Part shown: positions 41,637 to 51,185 of the stretch, in pieces
How positions within the stretch are numbered: position 1 is the first letter of the stretch
Layout: every line of letters begins with the position of its first letter
Source of the DNA: Caulobacter sp. NIBR2454
Lineage (GTDB): Bacteria > Pseudomonadota > Alphaproteobacteria > Caulobacterales > Caulobacteraceae
Length of the DNA: 64,000 nucleotides
NCBI RefSeq assembly: GCF_027474405.1
Contig: NZ_CP114871.1
Coordinates: 992,001-1,056,000, forward strand
Reading direction: 5' to 3'
Made by a program: the position numbers and the translations under genes
Notes under the pieces: model-generated
What the model saw: the letters and a program-made list of their open reading frames with translations, nothing else
Databases searched by the model: none
What the model was told of the DNA's origin: nothing

Positions 41637-44507
41637 ATGATGAGCCTGCGCACGGTCCTGCGCGGCGGCGTGGCGGCGGTCTGCATCGCCGCCACAGTCG
41701 CGCCAGCGGGCGTCGCGGCGCCCGCCAGGACCGATGCGCGCGGTCCGCTGGATGTGCGGGTGGCGCAAGCCAAGGACTTCACCCGCCTGGAATTCCACTG
41801 GACCGGTCGCGCCAGCGTCTCCACCAAGCGTGAAGGCCAGGTGCTGACCTTGCGGTTCAGCAGGGGCGCCAAGCCGGACATCGCCTCGCTGAAAGCCTTT
41901 CCGCCCAAGTGGCTGAAAAAGATCGAGAGCCGCGACATCGGCGGTCGGCTTGAGGTCGCCCTGACCCTGGCCGATGACGCCGAGGCCAAGGTCGGCCAGG
42001 CGGACGGAACCACCTTCGTCAATCTGTTCGCCGCTCCTCCCAAGGTCGCCGAGGCCGCCAAGCCGGCAGAGCCCAAGAAGGTCGATCCGGTGCCAGCCGG
42101 CGGCATCGTACGGGTCCGGTCCGAAACCGCCGGCCTGCAGACGCGCCTGGTGATCGACTGGAACGCCCCGACGCCCGCCGCCGTATTCCGCCGGGGCGAT
42201 GCGATCTGGGTGGTGTTTGACGCCCCCGCTCGATTGGACGTCTCCGGCGCGGCGCGAAGCACGGCTCAATACACGCGCCTTGAGCCGATCCATGGCGAGG
42301 GGTTCGCCGCCCTGCGCATCGTCGCGCCCGCGAAGGTGGCCGCCCAGGCCACGGGGGAGGGGCCCCGCTGGACGGTGGCGCTCGGGCCGCAACGTGGCGC
42401 GGGCTCCAGCGGCGTCGCCGTGGAACGCGATCTTGAAGCCGCGCCCGCCGGCCTGAAGGCCGAACTTTCGGGCGCTAGCCGGGCGATCTGGGTCGACGAT
42501 CCCGCCGTGGGCGACCGTCTGGCCGTCGTCCCGGCTCTGGCGCCGTCAAAGGGCGTGGCCGCCCGCCGGGCCTTCGCCCAGCTGGCGGTGCTGCCGTCCA
42601 GCCAGGGTCTGGCGGTCGAGCCCTATGCCGGCGATCTGAACTTCACGGTGGAAGGCGATCTGGTTCGTATCGGCCGACCGCAGGGCCTCGCCCTGTCGGC
42701 CACCACCGCCCGGCCGCAAGCCGAGGCGCGGCTCGAAACGCCCCAGCCGGCAGGCATGCCGGCCCTGATCGACGAGACCTGGGGCGCGACCCCCAAGGGC
42801 AAGTTCCTGGAGCGTTACAACGCCCTGCAGGACGCCGCCTCCGACGAGGCCGCCCAGGTTCGCGCGCCGGGCAAGGACGCCCCTGTGGCCGCGCGCATGG
42901 CCTTGGCGCGTTTCCTGGTGGGCTCCAATCTTGGTTACGAGGCCATCGGCGTACTCAACAACGCGGCCCGCAGCCGCCAGAGCCTGATGGGCGATCCGGA
43001 ATTCCGCGGTCTGCGCGGCGTGGCTCGCATCTCCGTCGGCCGCTTCGCGGAGGCGGAGGCCGACCTGTCCTCCCCCGTGTTGCTGGGCGAGGCGTCATCG
43101 TCCATGTGGCGCGGTTACGCCGCCGCCAAGGCCGGCGACTGGGCGACCGCACGCAAGATGTTCGAGCAGGGCACGCCGGCCTTCGAACACTTTTCACCGG
43201 TCTGGAAAGCGCGCTTCGCCGCCGCCGACGCCGAGGCGGCCGTGGAGCAGGGCGATCTGGCGTCAGCCCGCGAAGGGATCGCCACCGCCCTGGCCGGCGC
43301 GATCCCCGCAGAGGAGCAATTGAAGGTCCGCCTGATCCAGGCCCGCCTGTTCGAAATGAGCGGCGACCGTCGCCGCGCGCTCAATGTCTTCAAGGCCGTG
43401 GCCACCGCACCTCTTGACGGCGTCGCAGCGCCAGCCCTGCTGAACGCCACCCGTATCCAGGTCGAGGACGGCAAGCTGACGCCGGACAAGGCGGCCGCCG
43501 TCTATGACCAACTGCGTTATCGCTGGCGGGGCGACGCCACCGAGCTGAAAACTATCCGAACCCTGGGGTCGCTCTATTTGGGCCAGGGCCGCTATCGCGA
43601 GGCGCTGGAAGCGCTGCGCTCCGCAGGTCAGCGTCTTCCTGATCATCCGGAAGCGCGCCTGCTGCAGGCCGATCTGTCCGGCGCCTTCCGCGCTCTGTTC
43701 CTCGACGGCATGGCCGACGGGTTGCAGCCGATCCAGGCGCTGGCCCTGTTCTACGACTTCAAGGATCTGACCCCCATCGGCGCCGACGGCGACTTGATGG
43801 TGCGCAACCTGGTTCGTCGCCTGGTGGACGTGGATCTGCTGGATCAGGCCGCCGACCTGCTGAAGTATCAGGTCGACAATCGCCTGGACGGCGCCGCCAA
43901 GTCACAGATCGCCACTGACCTGGCGGTCATCTACCTGATGAACCGCAAGCCTGAGAATGCGCTGCGCGCCATCAATGAGACGCGCACCACCGTCCTGACG
44001 CCGGCCCTTAACGCGGACCGCCGGGTGATCACCGCGCGCGCCATGGTCATGCTGGGCCGCACGGACGCGGGCCTTGAGATCATCGAGCAGGACAAGTCGC
44101 GCGAGGCCGCCGACATCCGCGCCGAAGCGGCCTGGAAGCAGCGCGACTGGCCGGCCGCCGGACAGATGCTGGAAACCGCCCTGGGCGAGCGCTGGAAGAC
44201 CAGCCTGGCGCTGGGGCCGGACGAAGAAGGCAAGCTGCTGCGCGCAGGCGTCGCCTATAGTCTGGCTGGCGACGAGGCCGCGCTGGGCCGCCTGCGTGGA
44301 CGCTACAGCGGCCTGCTGGATCAGGCCCGCAATCCGGACGCCCTGCGCGTGGCCCTTGCCGGCCCGGATGGCGACGTGACCTCGGCCAGCGACTTCACCA
44401 GCATCGCGGCCGACAGCGACGCCTTCTCGGGCTGGGTGTCGAAGATGAAGGAGCGCTTCCGCACCAAGCCTGAGGCGCCCAAGGCGCCCCCGGCCAAAAA
44501 GGCTTAG
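41637..44507 (+). CDS. large exported TPR-repeat protein of the flagellar operon
   Basis: A 956-aa protein that begins at once after the motE-like stop, so it is part of the same operon. Residues 1-28 are a signal peptide (VLRGGVAAVCIAATVAPAGVA). Residues about 35-125 and 155-250 look like two beta-rich AMIN-like modules (DVRVAQAKDFTRLEFHWTGR, then VRSETAGLQTRLVIDWNAPT). From about 390 to 900 it is all-helical with tetratricopeptide-like repeats (e.g. YREALEALRSAGQRLPDHPE, EAEADLSSPVLL). I recognise no specific function; a periplasmic scaffold in flagellar assembly or polarity is inferred. Its TAG overlaps the convergent fliP stop. Confidence 0.7.
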   Translation: MMSLRTVLRGGVAAVCIAATVAPAGVAAPARTDARGPLDVRVAQAKDFTRLEFHWTGRASVSTKREGQVLTLRFSRGAKPDIASLKAFPPKWLKKIESRDIGGRLEVALTLADDAEAKVGQADGTTFVNLFAAPPKVAEAAKPAEPKKVDPVPAGGIVRVRSETAGLQTRLVIDWNAPTPAAVFRRGDAIWVVFDAPARLDVSGAARSTAQYTRLEPIHGEGFAALRIVAPAKVAAQATGEGPRWTVALGPQRGAGSSGVAVERDLEAAPAGLKAELSGASRAIWVDDPAVGDRLAVVPALAPSKGVAARRAFAQLAVLPSSQGLAVEPYAGDLNFTVEGDLVRIGRPQGLALSATTARPQAEARLETPQPAGMPALIDETWGATPKGKFLERYNALQDAASDEAAQVRAPGKDAPVAARMALARFLVGSNLGYEAIGVLNNAARSRQSLMGDPEFRGLRGVARISVGRFAEAEADLSSPVLLGEASSSMWRGYAAAKAGDWATARKMFEQGTPAFEHFSPVWKARFAAADAEAAVEQGDLASAREGIATALAGAIPAEEQLKVRLIQARLFEMSGDRRRALNVFKAVATAPLDGVAAPALLNATRIQVEDGKLTPDKAAAVYDQLRYRWRGDATELKTIRTLGSLYLGQGRYREALEALRSAGQRLPDHPEARLLQADLSGAFRALFLDGMADGLQPIQALALFYDFKDLTPIGADGDLMVRNLVRRLVDVDLLDQAADLLKYQVDNRLDGAAKSQIATDLAVIYLMNRKPENALRAINETRTTVLTPALNADRRVITARAMVMLGRTDAGLEIIEQDKSREAADIRAEAAWKQRDWPAAGQMLETALGERWKTSLALGPDEEGKLLRAGVAYSLAGDEAALGRLRGRYSGLLDQARNPDALRVALAGPDGDVTSASDFTSIAADSDAFSGWVSKMKERFRTKPEAPKAPPAKKA

Positions 44508-45292
44508 CCGCCCGTCGGAGGGCCGCGCTGGAAGCTTTCCACCAGACTGCCGCACACTAGCCGCCAGCCGTCCACCAGTACGAAGAAGATCAGCTTGAAC
44601 GGCAGCGAGATCGCCGCCGGCGGCAGCATCATCATGCCCATGCTCATCAGCACGCTGGCCACCACCAGGTCGATGACCAGGAAGGGCACGAAAAGCAGAA
44701 AGCCGATCTCGAAGGCGCGTTTCAGTTCGCTGATCATAAAGGCCGGCGTGACCACGCGCAGGGGCGTATCCTGGGCGGTCGCGGGCGTCGGAATCTTGGA
44801 CAGGCGGACAAACAGCCCCAGATCCTCGCGATCGACCTGGCTGAGCATGAAGGTCTTCACCGGATCGGCTGCGGCGTCGAAGGCCTGGGGCAGCTCCATC
44901 TGGTTGTCGAGCAGCGGCTTGATGCCCTCCTCATAGGAGCGCTGGAAGGTCGGCTGCATGACGATGGCGGTCAGGAACAGGGCCAGACTGACCAGCACCG
45001 AGTTCGGCGGCGCCTGCTGGGTGCCGAGCGCCGTGCGCAGCAGCGACAGGACCACCGTGATCCGAACGAACGAGGTGGTCATGATGACGATGGACGGCGC
45101 CAGGGACAGCACCGTCAGCAGACCCATCAGCTGAACGACCCGCTCGGTCAGGCCCGCGCCGGTGCCGAGGTTGACGTTCAGCGCCTGGGCCAAAGCGATG
45201 GCTGGCCAGACAAATGAGGCGGCGCCCGCGATGCCCGCCACCAGCAAGGCGCGCTTCAGGTCAGCGCGACTGATGTTCCAAAGGCCGCTCAC
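44504..45292 (-). CDS. fliP: flagellar type III export gate protein FliP
   Basis: Export-gate subunit, 262 aa. An N-terminal cleavable-type hydrophobic stretch, then FliP signatures LAPSIVIMTTSFVRITVVLS, LRTALGTQQAPPN, VVTPAFMISELKRAFEIGF, and SMGMMMLPPAAISLPFKL. Four or five membrane helices. It overlaps fliO by four bases and converges on the TPR gene. Confidence 0.96.
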   Translation of the reverse strand: MSGLWNISRADLKRALLVAGIAGAASFVWPAIALAQALNVNLGTGAGLTERVVQLMGLLTVLSLAPSIVIMTTSFVRITVVLSLLRTALGTQQAPPNSVLVSLALFLTAIVMQPTFQRSYEEGIKPLLDNQMELPQAFDAAADPVKTFMLSQVDREDLGLFVRLSKIPTPATAQDTPLRVVTPAFMISELKRAFEIGFLLFVPFLVIDLVVASVLMSMGMMMLPPAAISLPFKLIFFVLVDGWRLVCGSLVESFQRGPPTGG

Positions 45293-45582
45293 GCTTCTGG
45301 CTCCGGTTCGGGGATGGGCGGCGGGGCGGGCTGGGTGGCCAGCAGGCGGCCTTCGCCGATCATGATCAGCCGTTCCTCATCGTCGAGCCGCACCAGGACA
45401 AGCCGGCGGGTTGGATCGAGGGGCAGGGTCTCGACCAGCACCAAGCGGCGCTGCTTCTTCTCCATCTGGATTCGAAGCAGCCATTCCGGGCCGTACTTGC
45501 GCATGGCCCAGGCCGCGAGGCCGATCAGACCAAGCGTCAGGCCCAGGGCCGCCACAGCGCGGATGAAGTCGACAAATCCCAT
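45289..45582 (-). CDS. fliO: flagellar biosynthetic protein FliO
   Basis: A 97-aa membrane chaperone for FliP. One helix at about residues 8-27 (AVAALGLTLGLIGLAAWAM) followed by FliO text LVLVETLPLDPTRRLVLVRL and ERLIMIGEG, and a Pro/Glu-rich tail. Starts about 60 bases from the symmetric CtrA box. Confidence 0.9.
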   Translation of the reverse strand: MGFVDFIRAVAALGLTLGLIGLAAWAMRKYGPEWLLRIQMEKKQRRLVLVETLPLDPTRRLVLVRLDDEERLIMIGEGRLLATQPAPPPIPEPEPEA

Positions 45583-45640
45583 CTTCGCTCCATGCGCCGA
45601 GTCGGGGCTGTCAGGCGATGGGGGCGGCCCGCGCAGACGT

Positions 45641-45659
45641 GGTTAATGCGTCGTTAACC
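45641..45659. promoter_or_regulatory. CtrA box between fliO and flgB
   Basis: GGTTAA-TGCGTCG-TTAACC is an exact TTAA-N7-TTAA CtrA box extended to a perfect six-base inverted repeat, so it reads equally well on both strands. It ends 24 bases before flgB and begins 59 bases before fliO. A start site 30-35 bases away would give fliO a short leader and place the flgB start almost at its ATG (near leaderless). CtrA control of early flagellar operons is established in Caulobacter. Confidence 0.85.
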
Positions 45660-45682
45660 TTGTTCTTTCACCCTTTGGAATC

Positions 45683-46099
45683 ATGAACCCGACCGACATT
45701 CCCATCTTTGCGATGCTCAAAAGCCGGCTCGGCTATCTGGGCCAGCGCGAGCGTGTGATCTCGGAGAACGTCGCCAACGCCGACACCCCGGGCTACACGC
45801 CCCGGGACCTGCGGACCTTCACGTTCAACGTCGCGCTCGGCGCAGACGGCGTGCGTCCGGCGGTCACGCCGGTCCAGACCCAGGGCGCTCACATGATGGG
45901 CAAGGCCAGCCAGAGGATTGCGCCCGAGCGCCGCCCGCAGAAGCAGCGCGATACGGTAACAACCCTCGACGGCAATTCGGTCTCGCTGGAAGACCAGATG
46001 CTCAAGATGGCGGACGCCAAGATGAACTACGACGCGGCCATCGGCTTCTACCAGAAGTCGCTGGGTCTGCTTCGCATGGCCGCCCAGAAGCCGCGGTAG
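45683..46099 (+). CDS. flgB: flagellar basal body rod protein FlgB
   Basis: Proximal rod subunit, 138 aa. N-terminal motif LGYLGQRERVISENVANADT with PGYTPRDLRTF; C-terminal heptad MLKMADAKMNYDAAIGFYQK. Normal length. First gene of flgB-flgC-fliE-fliQ-fliR-flhB, starting 24 bases after the CtrA box. Confidence 0.95.
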   Translation: MNPTDIPIFAMLKSRLGYLGQRERVISENVANADTPGYTPRDLRTFTFNVALGADGVRPAVTPVQTQGAHMMGKASQRIAPERRPQKQRDTVTTLDGNSVSLEDQMLKMADAKMNYDAAIGFYQKSLGLLRMAAQKPR

Positions 46100-46116
46100 G
46101 GGAACAGGAGCGCTAG

Positions 46117-46536
46117 ATGCCGCAGATCAATTCCCAGTCCGCCACGTCTCAGGCCATCGCCGCCTCGGCCCTTCGCGCCCAGCAGGCGCGCATGCGGATC
46201 ATCGCGGAAAATATCGCCAACGCCGACTCCACCGCCCGCACCCCGGGCGGCGACCCCTATAGGCGCCAGACCCCGATTTTCGAACCGGCGGCAGTCGGCG
46301 GCGGGGCGGGCGTGCGGCTGGCGCGGGTGGAGCCCGACCAGAAGGCGTTCAAGTCCGAATACAACCCGGGCCACCCCGGCGCCGATGAGCAGGGCTACGT
46401 GAAGATGCCCAATGTCGAAACCCTGGTGGAATCGCTCGACATGCGCGCGGCCCAGCGCGCCTACGAGGCGAACCTGAACGTCATCGAGACCGCACGCTCG
46501 ATCGACTCCAAGACGCTCGAAATCCTCAAGCGATAG
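46117..46536 (+). CDS. flgC: flagellar basal body rod protein FlgC
   Basis: Rod subunit, 139 aa. N-terminal ALRAQQARMRIIAENIANAD followed by TPGGDPYRRQTPIFEP; middle DEQGYVKMPNVETLVESLDM; C-terminal AYEANLNVIETARSIDSKTL. Lies 17 bases after flgB. Confidence 0.95.
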   Translation: MPQINSQSATSQAIAASALRAQQARMRIIAENIANADSTARTPGGDPYRRQTPIFEPAAVGGGAGVRLARVEPDQKAFKSEYNPGHPGADEQGYVKMPNVETLVESLDMRAAQRAYEANLNVIETARSIDSKTLEILKR

Positions 46537-46544
46537 GCTGAACG

Positions 46545-46865
46545 ATGATCACTCCGCTCGCCGTCGCCAAAGCCTACGCCAGCACGCAAGGCATCTCTCC
46601 GATCGGCGGCCTGTCCGAGGGCGTCGCGACCCTGAGCAACAGTCGCCAGAAGACCTTTGGCGACATGCTGGAGTCGGTCATGGGCGACGCCGTGCAGGCC
46701 TCGCGCGCCGCTGAAGGCCAGATCGCCAAGCAGGCGGCCGGCAAGGCTGAACTGCTGGATGTGGTGACGGCGATTTCCTCGGCGGAGGCCAGCCTGGAGA
46801 CGGTGATGGCCGTCCGCGACCAGGTGATCAGCGCCTATCAAGAAATCATGCGCATGCCGATCTGA
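46545..46865 (+). CDS. fliE: flagellar hook-basal body complex protein FliE
   Basis: A 106-aa MS-ring/rod junction protein. Family text is [40 protein letters not shown] and [20 protein letters not shown] at the C-terminus. Eight bases after flgC. Confidence 0.95.
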   Translation: MITPLAVAKAYASTQGISPIGGLSEGVATLSNSRQKTFGDMLESVMGDAVQASRAAEGQIAKQAAGKAELLDVVTAISSAEASLETVMAVRDQVISAYQEIMRMPI

Positions 46866-46922
46866 CGGCGGCGGCGACTCTCTCTAAATCTGTCAGCCGA
46901 CGAAGTTTGCGTGGGGCCTGCC

Positions 46923-47186
46923 ATGAGTGGCGCCGAAGTCATCGATATCGGCCGTGACGCCATCTGGTTGACGCTGCAGCTCTGCGCGCCTGCCTTGATC
47001 GTGGGTCTGGTCGTGGGGGTCGGCATCGGTCTGTTGCAGGCGCTCACCCAGATTCAGGAAGCCACGCTGGTCTTCGCCCCGAAGATCGTCGCGGTCTTTC
47101 TCACCCTGCTCTTGGCCCTGCCGCTGATGGGGGCCCTCATGGCGGGCTTCATGCGGCAGATCGCCTCGCGCATCGCGGGGATGTAG
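46923..47186 (+). CDS. fliQ: flagellar type III export gate protein FliQ
   Basis: An 87-aa two-helix export-gate subunit (IWLTLQLCAPALIVGLVVGV and VFLTLLLALPLMGALM) with the connecting LQALTQIQEATLVFAPKIVA motif. ATG 46923 is preferred, after GGGG; a GTG twelve bases upstream is an alternative. A 57-base gap separates it from fliE. Confidence 0.95.
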   Translation: MSGAEVIDIGRDAIWLTLQLCAPALIVGLVVGVGIGLLQALTQIQEATLVFAPKIVAVFLTLLLALPLMGALMAGFMRQIASRIAGM

Positions 47187-47192
47187 GCGGCG

Positions 47193-47948
47193 GTGGAGTA
47201 CTACGCCACCGCAGCTCAGGTCTATGCCTGCGGTCTGGTCTTCGCCCGGCTTGGGGCGATGGTGATGCTTATTCCGGGCTTTGGCGACGATGCGGTGTCG
47301 CCGCGCATCCGCCTGTCTTTCGCTCTCCTGATGGCCTTGCTGATCACGCCCATCGTGGCGAGCAACATCGGCGGCCCACCGGCCTCGGTCAGCGGTCTTG
47401 CGGGCGCGGTGATCAAGGAAGTGCTGGTCGGCCTGATGATCGGCACCATTCTGCGCGCCCTGACCGCCGCCCTGAACGTGGCGGGCGAAATCATCGCGAT
47501 CCAGACCACCCTGTCCTTCGCCCAGACGGTTGATCCCTCACTGGGCACCCAGAGCAACGCCATTGGCAGCTTCCTGGGCCTGTTGGGGGTGATGATCATC
47601 ATGACCACCGATCTGCATCACCTGTTCCTGGGCGCGATCGTGAGCTCCTACAGTCTATTTCCCTTCACCCAGCCGGTGCCGGTGGATGACGCGGTCACCC
47701 TCATGACCCGCACGGTGGCCGATGCGTTCGCTCTTGGGGTGCAGCTGGCCGCGCCGATCATCGTGTTCTCGCTGGTGCTCAATGTCGCCATCGGTTTGAT
47801 CAGCCGGGTGATGCCGCAGTTCCAGATTTTCTTCGTCACCTCGCCGCTCAGCGTCCTCATGGGCCTGTCGATCCTGGCCCTTGGCCTGGGGATCATCGGC
47901 GTCGTCTGGGCCGACCGTTATCGGGCCCTGCTCCAGGTCTTCAACTAG
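47193..47948 (+). CDS. fliR: flagellar type III export gate protein FliR
   Basis: A 251-aa membrane protein with about six helices. Family text: VFARLGAMVMLIPGFGDDAV, RIRLSFALLMALLITPIV, KEVLVGLMIGTILRAL, and PQFQIFFVTSPLSVLMGLSI. It starts with GTG six bases after fliQ; no ATG near it would give the family start. Confidence 0.94.
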   Translation: MEYYATAAQVYACGLVFARLGAMVMLIPGFGDDAVSPRIRLSFALLMALLITPIVASNIGGPPASVSGLAGAVIKEVLVGLMIGTILRALTAALNVAGEIIAIQTTLSFAQTVDPSLGTQSNAIGSFLGLLGVMIIMTTDLHHLFLGAIVSSYSLFPFTQPVPVDDAVTLMTRTVADAFALGVQLAAPIIVFSLVLNVAIGLISRVMPQFQIFFVTSPLSVLMGLSILALGLGIIGVVWADRYRALLQVFN

Positions 47949-47957
47949 GAGCGGGCG

Positions 47958-49037
47958 ATGGCGGAATCGGACGACAAAACAGAAGAAGCAACACCCCAGA
48001 AACTCTCGAAAGCGAGAGAGAAGGGCGACGTTCCCAAATCACAGGACGTCTCCCAACTGGCGACCCTGCTGGGCGGGGTGTCGGTGCTGCTGATCGCCGG
48101 CGGCTTCTTCTCGCAACGACTGATGAACGATCTGCTGCCCTTCGTCGCCCATCCCGACGAGTTCAGCATGGACGGCGTCGGCGCCAGGCAGGTGGGCATA
48201 CAGGCGATCCAGGCCGCCCTACCCATGATCGCCGCCGTCACCCTGACGGCGGCCATCGCCGGGGCGTGCAGCCACCTTTTCCAAGGCGGCTTCATGTTCA
48301 CGCCCGAAAAGCTGAAACCCGACCTGAAGAAGCTGAACCCGCTGTCGGCGCTCAAGCGCATCTACGGCCCCGACGGGTTTGTTCAGTTCCTCAAGACCCT
48401 GGTGAAGCTCGTCGTCACCGGCATCGTCGCTTGGCTTGTGATCGAGCCGCACGTGCCGGAACTGCAGAACCTGGCCTGGCTCAGTCCCAGCGCCATGATG
48501 CCGTTGGCGGTGCGGCTGCTGCGGTCGCTGATCATGGCGGTGCTGATCCTGCTGATCGCCACCGCCGCCTTCGACTGGTTCTTTCAGCGCATCCGCTTCG
48601 CCAAACGCATGCGGATGTCCAAGGAGGAAGTGAAGGAAGAGCACAAGCAGAGCGACGGCGACCCGCACGTCAAGGCGCGCCAGCGCCAGATCCGCATGCA
48701 ACAGTCGCGTCGCCGCATGATGCAGAACGTGCCCAAGGCGACGGTCGTGGTGATGAACCCGACTCACTACGCCGTGGCGCTGCGCTACGAGCCCGGCGAG
48801 ACCGCGGCTCCTATCTGCGTGGCCAAGGGTGTCGACGAACTGGCGCTCAAAATCCGCGCCGTGGCCGAGGAGCATGGGGTGTCGGTGATCGAGGATCCGC
48901 CTCTGGCCCGGTCGCTCTACGCCAGCGTCGAGATCGACGACGAGATCCCGCAGCAGCACTTCGAGGCGGTGGCCAAGATCATCAGCTTCATCCTTGGAAA
49001 CAAGGACAAGAGCAGGCAGCGCGCGCGCCCGCTCTAA
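47958..49037 (+). CDS. flhB: flagellar type III export switch protein FlhB
   Basis: Substrate-specificity switch of the flagellar export apparatus, 359 aa. N-terminal DDKTEEATPQKLSKAREKGD, four membrane helices, then the cytoplasmic domain with the autocleavage site MNPTHYAVALRY (Asn267-Pro268) and EEHGVSVIEDPPLARSLY. Nine bases after fliR, last of the six-gene operon; cckA follows after 60 bases. Confidence 0.96.
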   Translation: MAESDDKTEEATPQKLSKAREKGDVPKSQDVSQLATLLGGVSVLLIAGGFFSQRLMNDLLPFVAHPDEFSMDGVGARQVGIQAIQAALPMIAAVTLTAAIAGACSHLFQGGFMFTPEKLKPDLKKLNPLSALKRIYGPDGFVQFLKTLVKLVVTGIVAWLVIEPHVPELQNLAWLSPSAMMPLAVRLLRSLIMAVLILLIATAAFDWFFQRIRFAKRMRMSKEEVKEEHKQSDGDPHVKARQRQIRMQQSRRRMMQNVPKATVVVMNPTHYAVALRYEPGETAAPICVAKGVDELALKIRAVAEEHGVSVIEDPPLARSLYASVEIDDEIPQQHFEAVAKIISFILGNKDKSRQRARPL

Positions 49038-49097
49038 ACGCGTATCCTGTGCGTTGTCACATGGCTGATTCGGCTCACGATTTCGGGAAACGGCCTC

Positions 49098-51185
49098 ATG
49101 TCTGAGAAGACCGAAGCAGCGGCGCGCAAGCGGCGTTTCGATCCGCTGGTGATCATCGCCGGGGCGTTCTTCGCCCTCGCGGTGGGCTTCGCCGCCGTGC
49201 CGGCCATGAAAGCGGGGCCAGCCACCCTGGCCGGTCTGCTGCTGCTCGCCGGTCTGGTGGGCGTGGCGTGTCTGGGCCTGGTGGCGTTCCGCAGTTCGGG
49301 CCAGCCGGTCACGGACATCGACAGCGATTCCTTCCTGGACGCCCTGCCGGAGGCCGCGGCGACCGCCGCTCCGGACGGCCGAATCCTGGCCTCCAACCTG
49401 GCTTGGCGCACCGGTCTGGGCGAATCGCGGCGCTTGCCACGCCATGGCGCCGCGTCCGACCTGTTTACGGCCCTGGTCAAGGCGCGCCGCGGCGAGGCCG
49501 CCAGCGCGATGCTGCGCGTCGATGGCGTTGATCGTCCCGCGTCCGTGTCACCACTGGGACGCGGGCGCTTTCTGATCCGCCTGGTTGAACAGGCGGCCGA
49601 GCCGCTGCGCCTGCCCGCCGAAGCGGCCGCATCTCTGCCCGCCGCCGCCAGCCTGTTCACCGTCGCCGAGCCGGCCCCGACTGGCCTGGTGGTGCTCGAT
49701 CCCCTGGCCGCCTCGTCGCCGTTCGGCGCCGCGTTGCTGGAAGGCGCCGATGTCTTCACCGCCAAGATCGTCGAGGCCAACGGCGCGCTCGGCGCCATGA
49801 CCGCGGGCAAGGCCGCACAGGGCCTGACCTTTGGCGACCTGATTGACAAGAACAGCCATCTGGACGCCGCCCTGGGCGCCGCCGAGGGACGTTCCGGTCC
49901 GGTCGAGGTGCGGCTGGCTCACGACCCGGCCCGCATCGCCCACCTCTATATGGCGCGCGTCGGCCAGCGCCTGACCGCCTATCTGGTCGATGTGTCCGAA
50001 CAGAAGCAGATGGAGCTGCAACTCGCCCAGTCGCAGAAGATGCAGGCTATCGGCCAGCTGGCCGGCGGCGTGGCGCACGACTTCAACAACCTGCTGACCG
50101 CCATCCAACTGCGCCTGGACGAGCTGCTGCACCGCCATCCGGTGGGCGATCCGTCCTACGAGGGCCTCAACGAAATCCGCCAGACCGGCGTGCGCGCGGC
50201 CGATCTTGTCCGCAAGCTGCTGGCCTTCTCGCGCAAGCAGACGGTCCAGCGCGAAACCCTGGACCTGGGCGAGCTGATCAGCGAGTTCGAGGTTCTGCTG
50301 CGCCGGCTGCTGCGCGAAGACGTCAAGCTGGTCACCGACTACGGCCGCGATCTGCCCAAGGTCCGCGCCGACAAGAGCCAGCTTGAAACCGCGGTCATGA
50401 ACCTGGCCGTCAACGCCCGCGACGCCGTGCGGGCCGCCAAGGGCGGCGGTCTGGTCAAGATTCGCACCGCGCGCCTGGCGCACGCTGACGCGGTCAAGCT
50501 GGGCTACAACGGTCCGCCCGCTGAACTCGCCCTGATCGAGGTGTCGGACGACGGGCCGGGTATTCCGCGTGAGGTGATGGGCAAGATCTTCGACCCGTTC
50601 TTCACCACCAAGCCGGTGGGCGAGGGGACGGGCCTGGGACTGGCTACTGTTTATGGCATCGTCAAGCAGTCGGATGGCTGGATTCACGTCGAGTCCAAAG
50701 CCGGCGCCGGCGCCGCCTTCCGCATCTTCCTGCCGATCTTCAATGCGCCGGAAGTGGTCGCGCCGCCTACGGTGGAGCCGGTAAAGACCCGCACCATCGC
50801 CCGTGATCTGTCGGGGGCCGGGCGCATCCTGTTCGTGGAGGACGAGGACGCGGTGCGCGGCGTCGCCGCCCGCCTGCTGCGGGCCCGCGGCTACGAAGTG
50901 ATCGAAGCCGCCGACGGCGAAGAGGCCCTGGTGTTGGCCGAAGAGCATGCCGGCTCCATCGACCTGCTGATCTCGGACGTCATCATGCCCGGCATGGACG
51001 GCCCGACCCTGCTCAAGAAGGCACGCGGCTATCTGGGCAGCGCCCCGGTGATGTTCATCTCCGGCTATGCCGAGGCCGAGTTCTCGGACCTGCTGGAAGG
51101 CGAGACGGGCGTGACCTTCCTGCCCAAGCCGCTGGACATCAAGGTCCTGGCCGAGCGGGTCAAGCAGCAGCTTCAGGCGGCGTAG
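49098..51185 (+). CDS. cckA: hybrid sensor histidine kinase CckA
   Basis: Membrane hybrid kinase that sends phosphate through ChpT to the master regulator CtrA. The 695-aa protein has two N-terminal helices ([18 protein letters not shown] and [20 protein letters not shown]), two PAS-like regions, the dimerisation/phosphoacceptor [20 protein letters not shown] with His327, the ATPase domain ([52 protein letters not shown]) and a receiver domain with phosphoacceptor Asp627 ([15 protein letters not shown]). These match the C. crescentus His322/Asp623 arrangement. It sits right after a CtrA-boxed flagellar operon. Confidence 0.96.
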   Translation: MSEKTEAAARKRRFDPLVIIAGAFFALAVGFAAVPAMKAGPATLAGLLLLAGLVGVACLGLVAFRSSGQPVTDIDSDSFLDALPEAAATAAPDGRILASNLAWRTGLGESRRLPRHGAASDLFTALVKARRGEAASAMLRVDGVDRPASVSPLGRGRFLIRLVEQAAEPLRLPAEAAASLPAAASLFTVAEPAPTGLVVLDPLAASSPFGAALLEGADVFTAKIVEANGALGAMTAGKAAQGLTFGDLIDKNSHLDAALGAAEGRSGPVEVRLAHDPARIAHLYMARVGQRLTAYLVDVSEQKQMELQLAQSQKMQAIGQLAGGVAHDFNNLLTAIQLRLDELLHRHPVGDPSYEGLNEIRQTGVRAADLVRKLLAFSRKQTVQRETLDLGELISEFEVLLRRLLREDVKLVTDYGRDLPKVRADKSQLETAVMNLAVNARDAVRAAKGGGLVKIRTARLAHADAVKLGYNGPPAELALIEVSDDGPGIPREVMGKIFDPFFTTKPVGEGTGLGLATVYGIVKQSDGWIHVESKAGAGAAFRIFLPIFNAPEVVAPPTVEPVKTRTIARDLSGAGRILFVEDEDAVRGVAARLLRARGYEVIEAADGEEALVLAEEHAGSIDLLISDVIMPGMDGPTLLKKARGYLGSAPVMFISGYAEAEFSDLLEGETGVTFLPKPLDIKVLAERVKQQLQAA

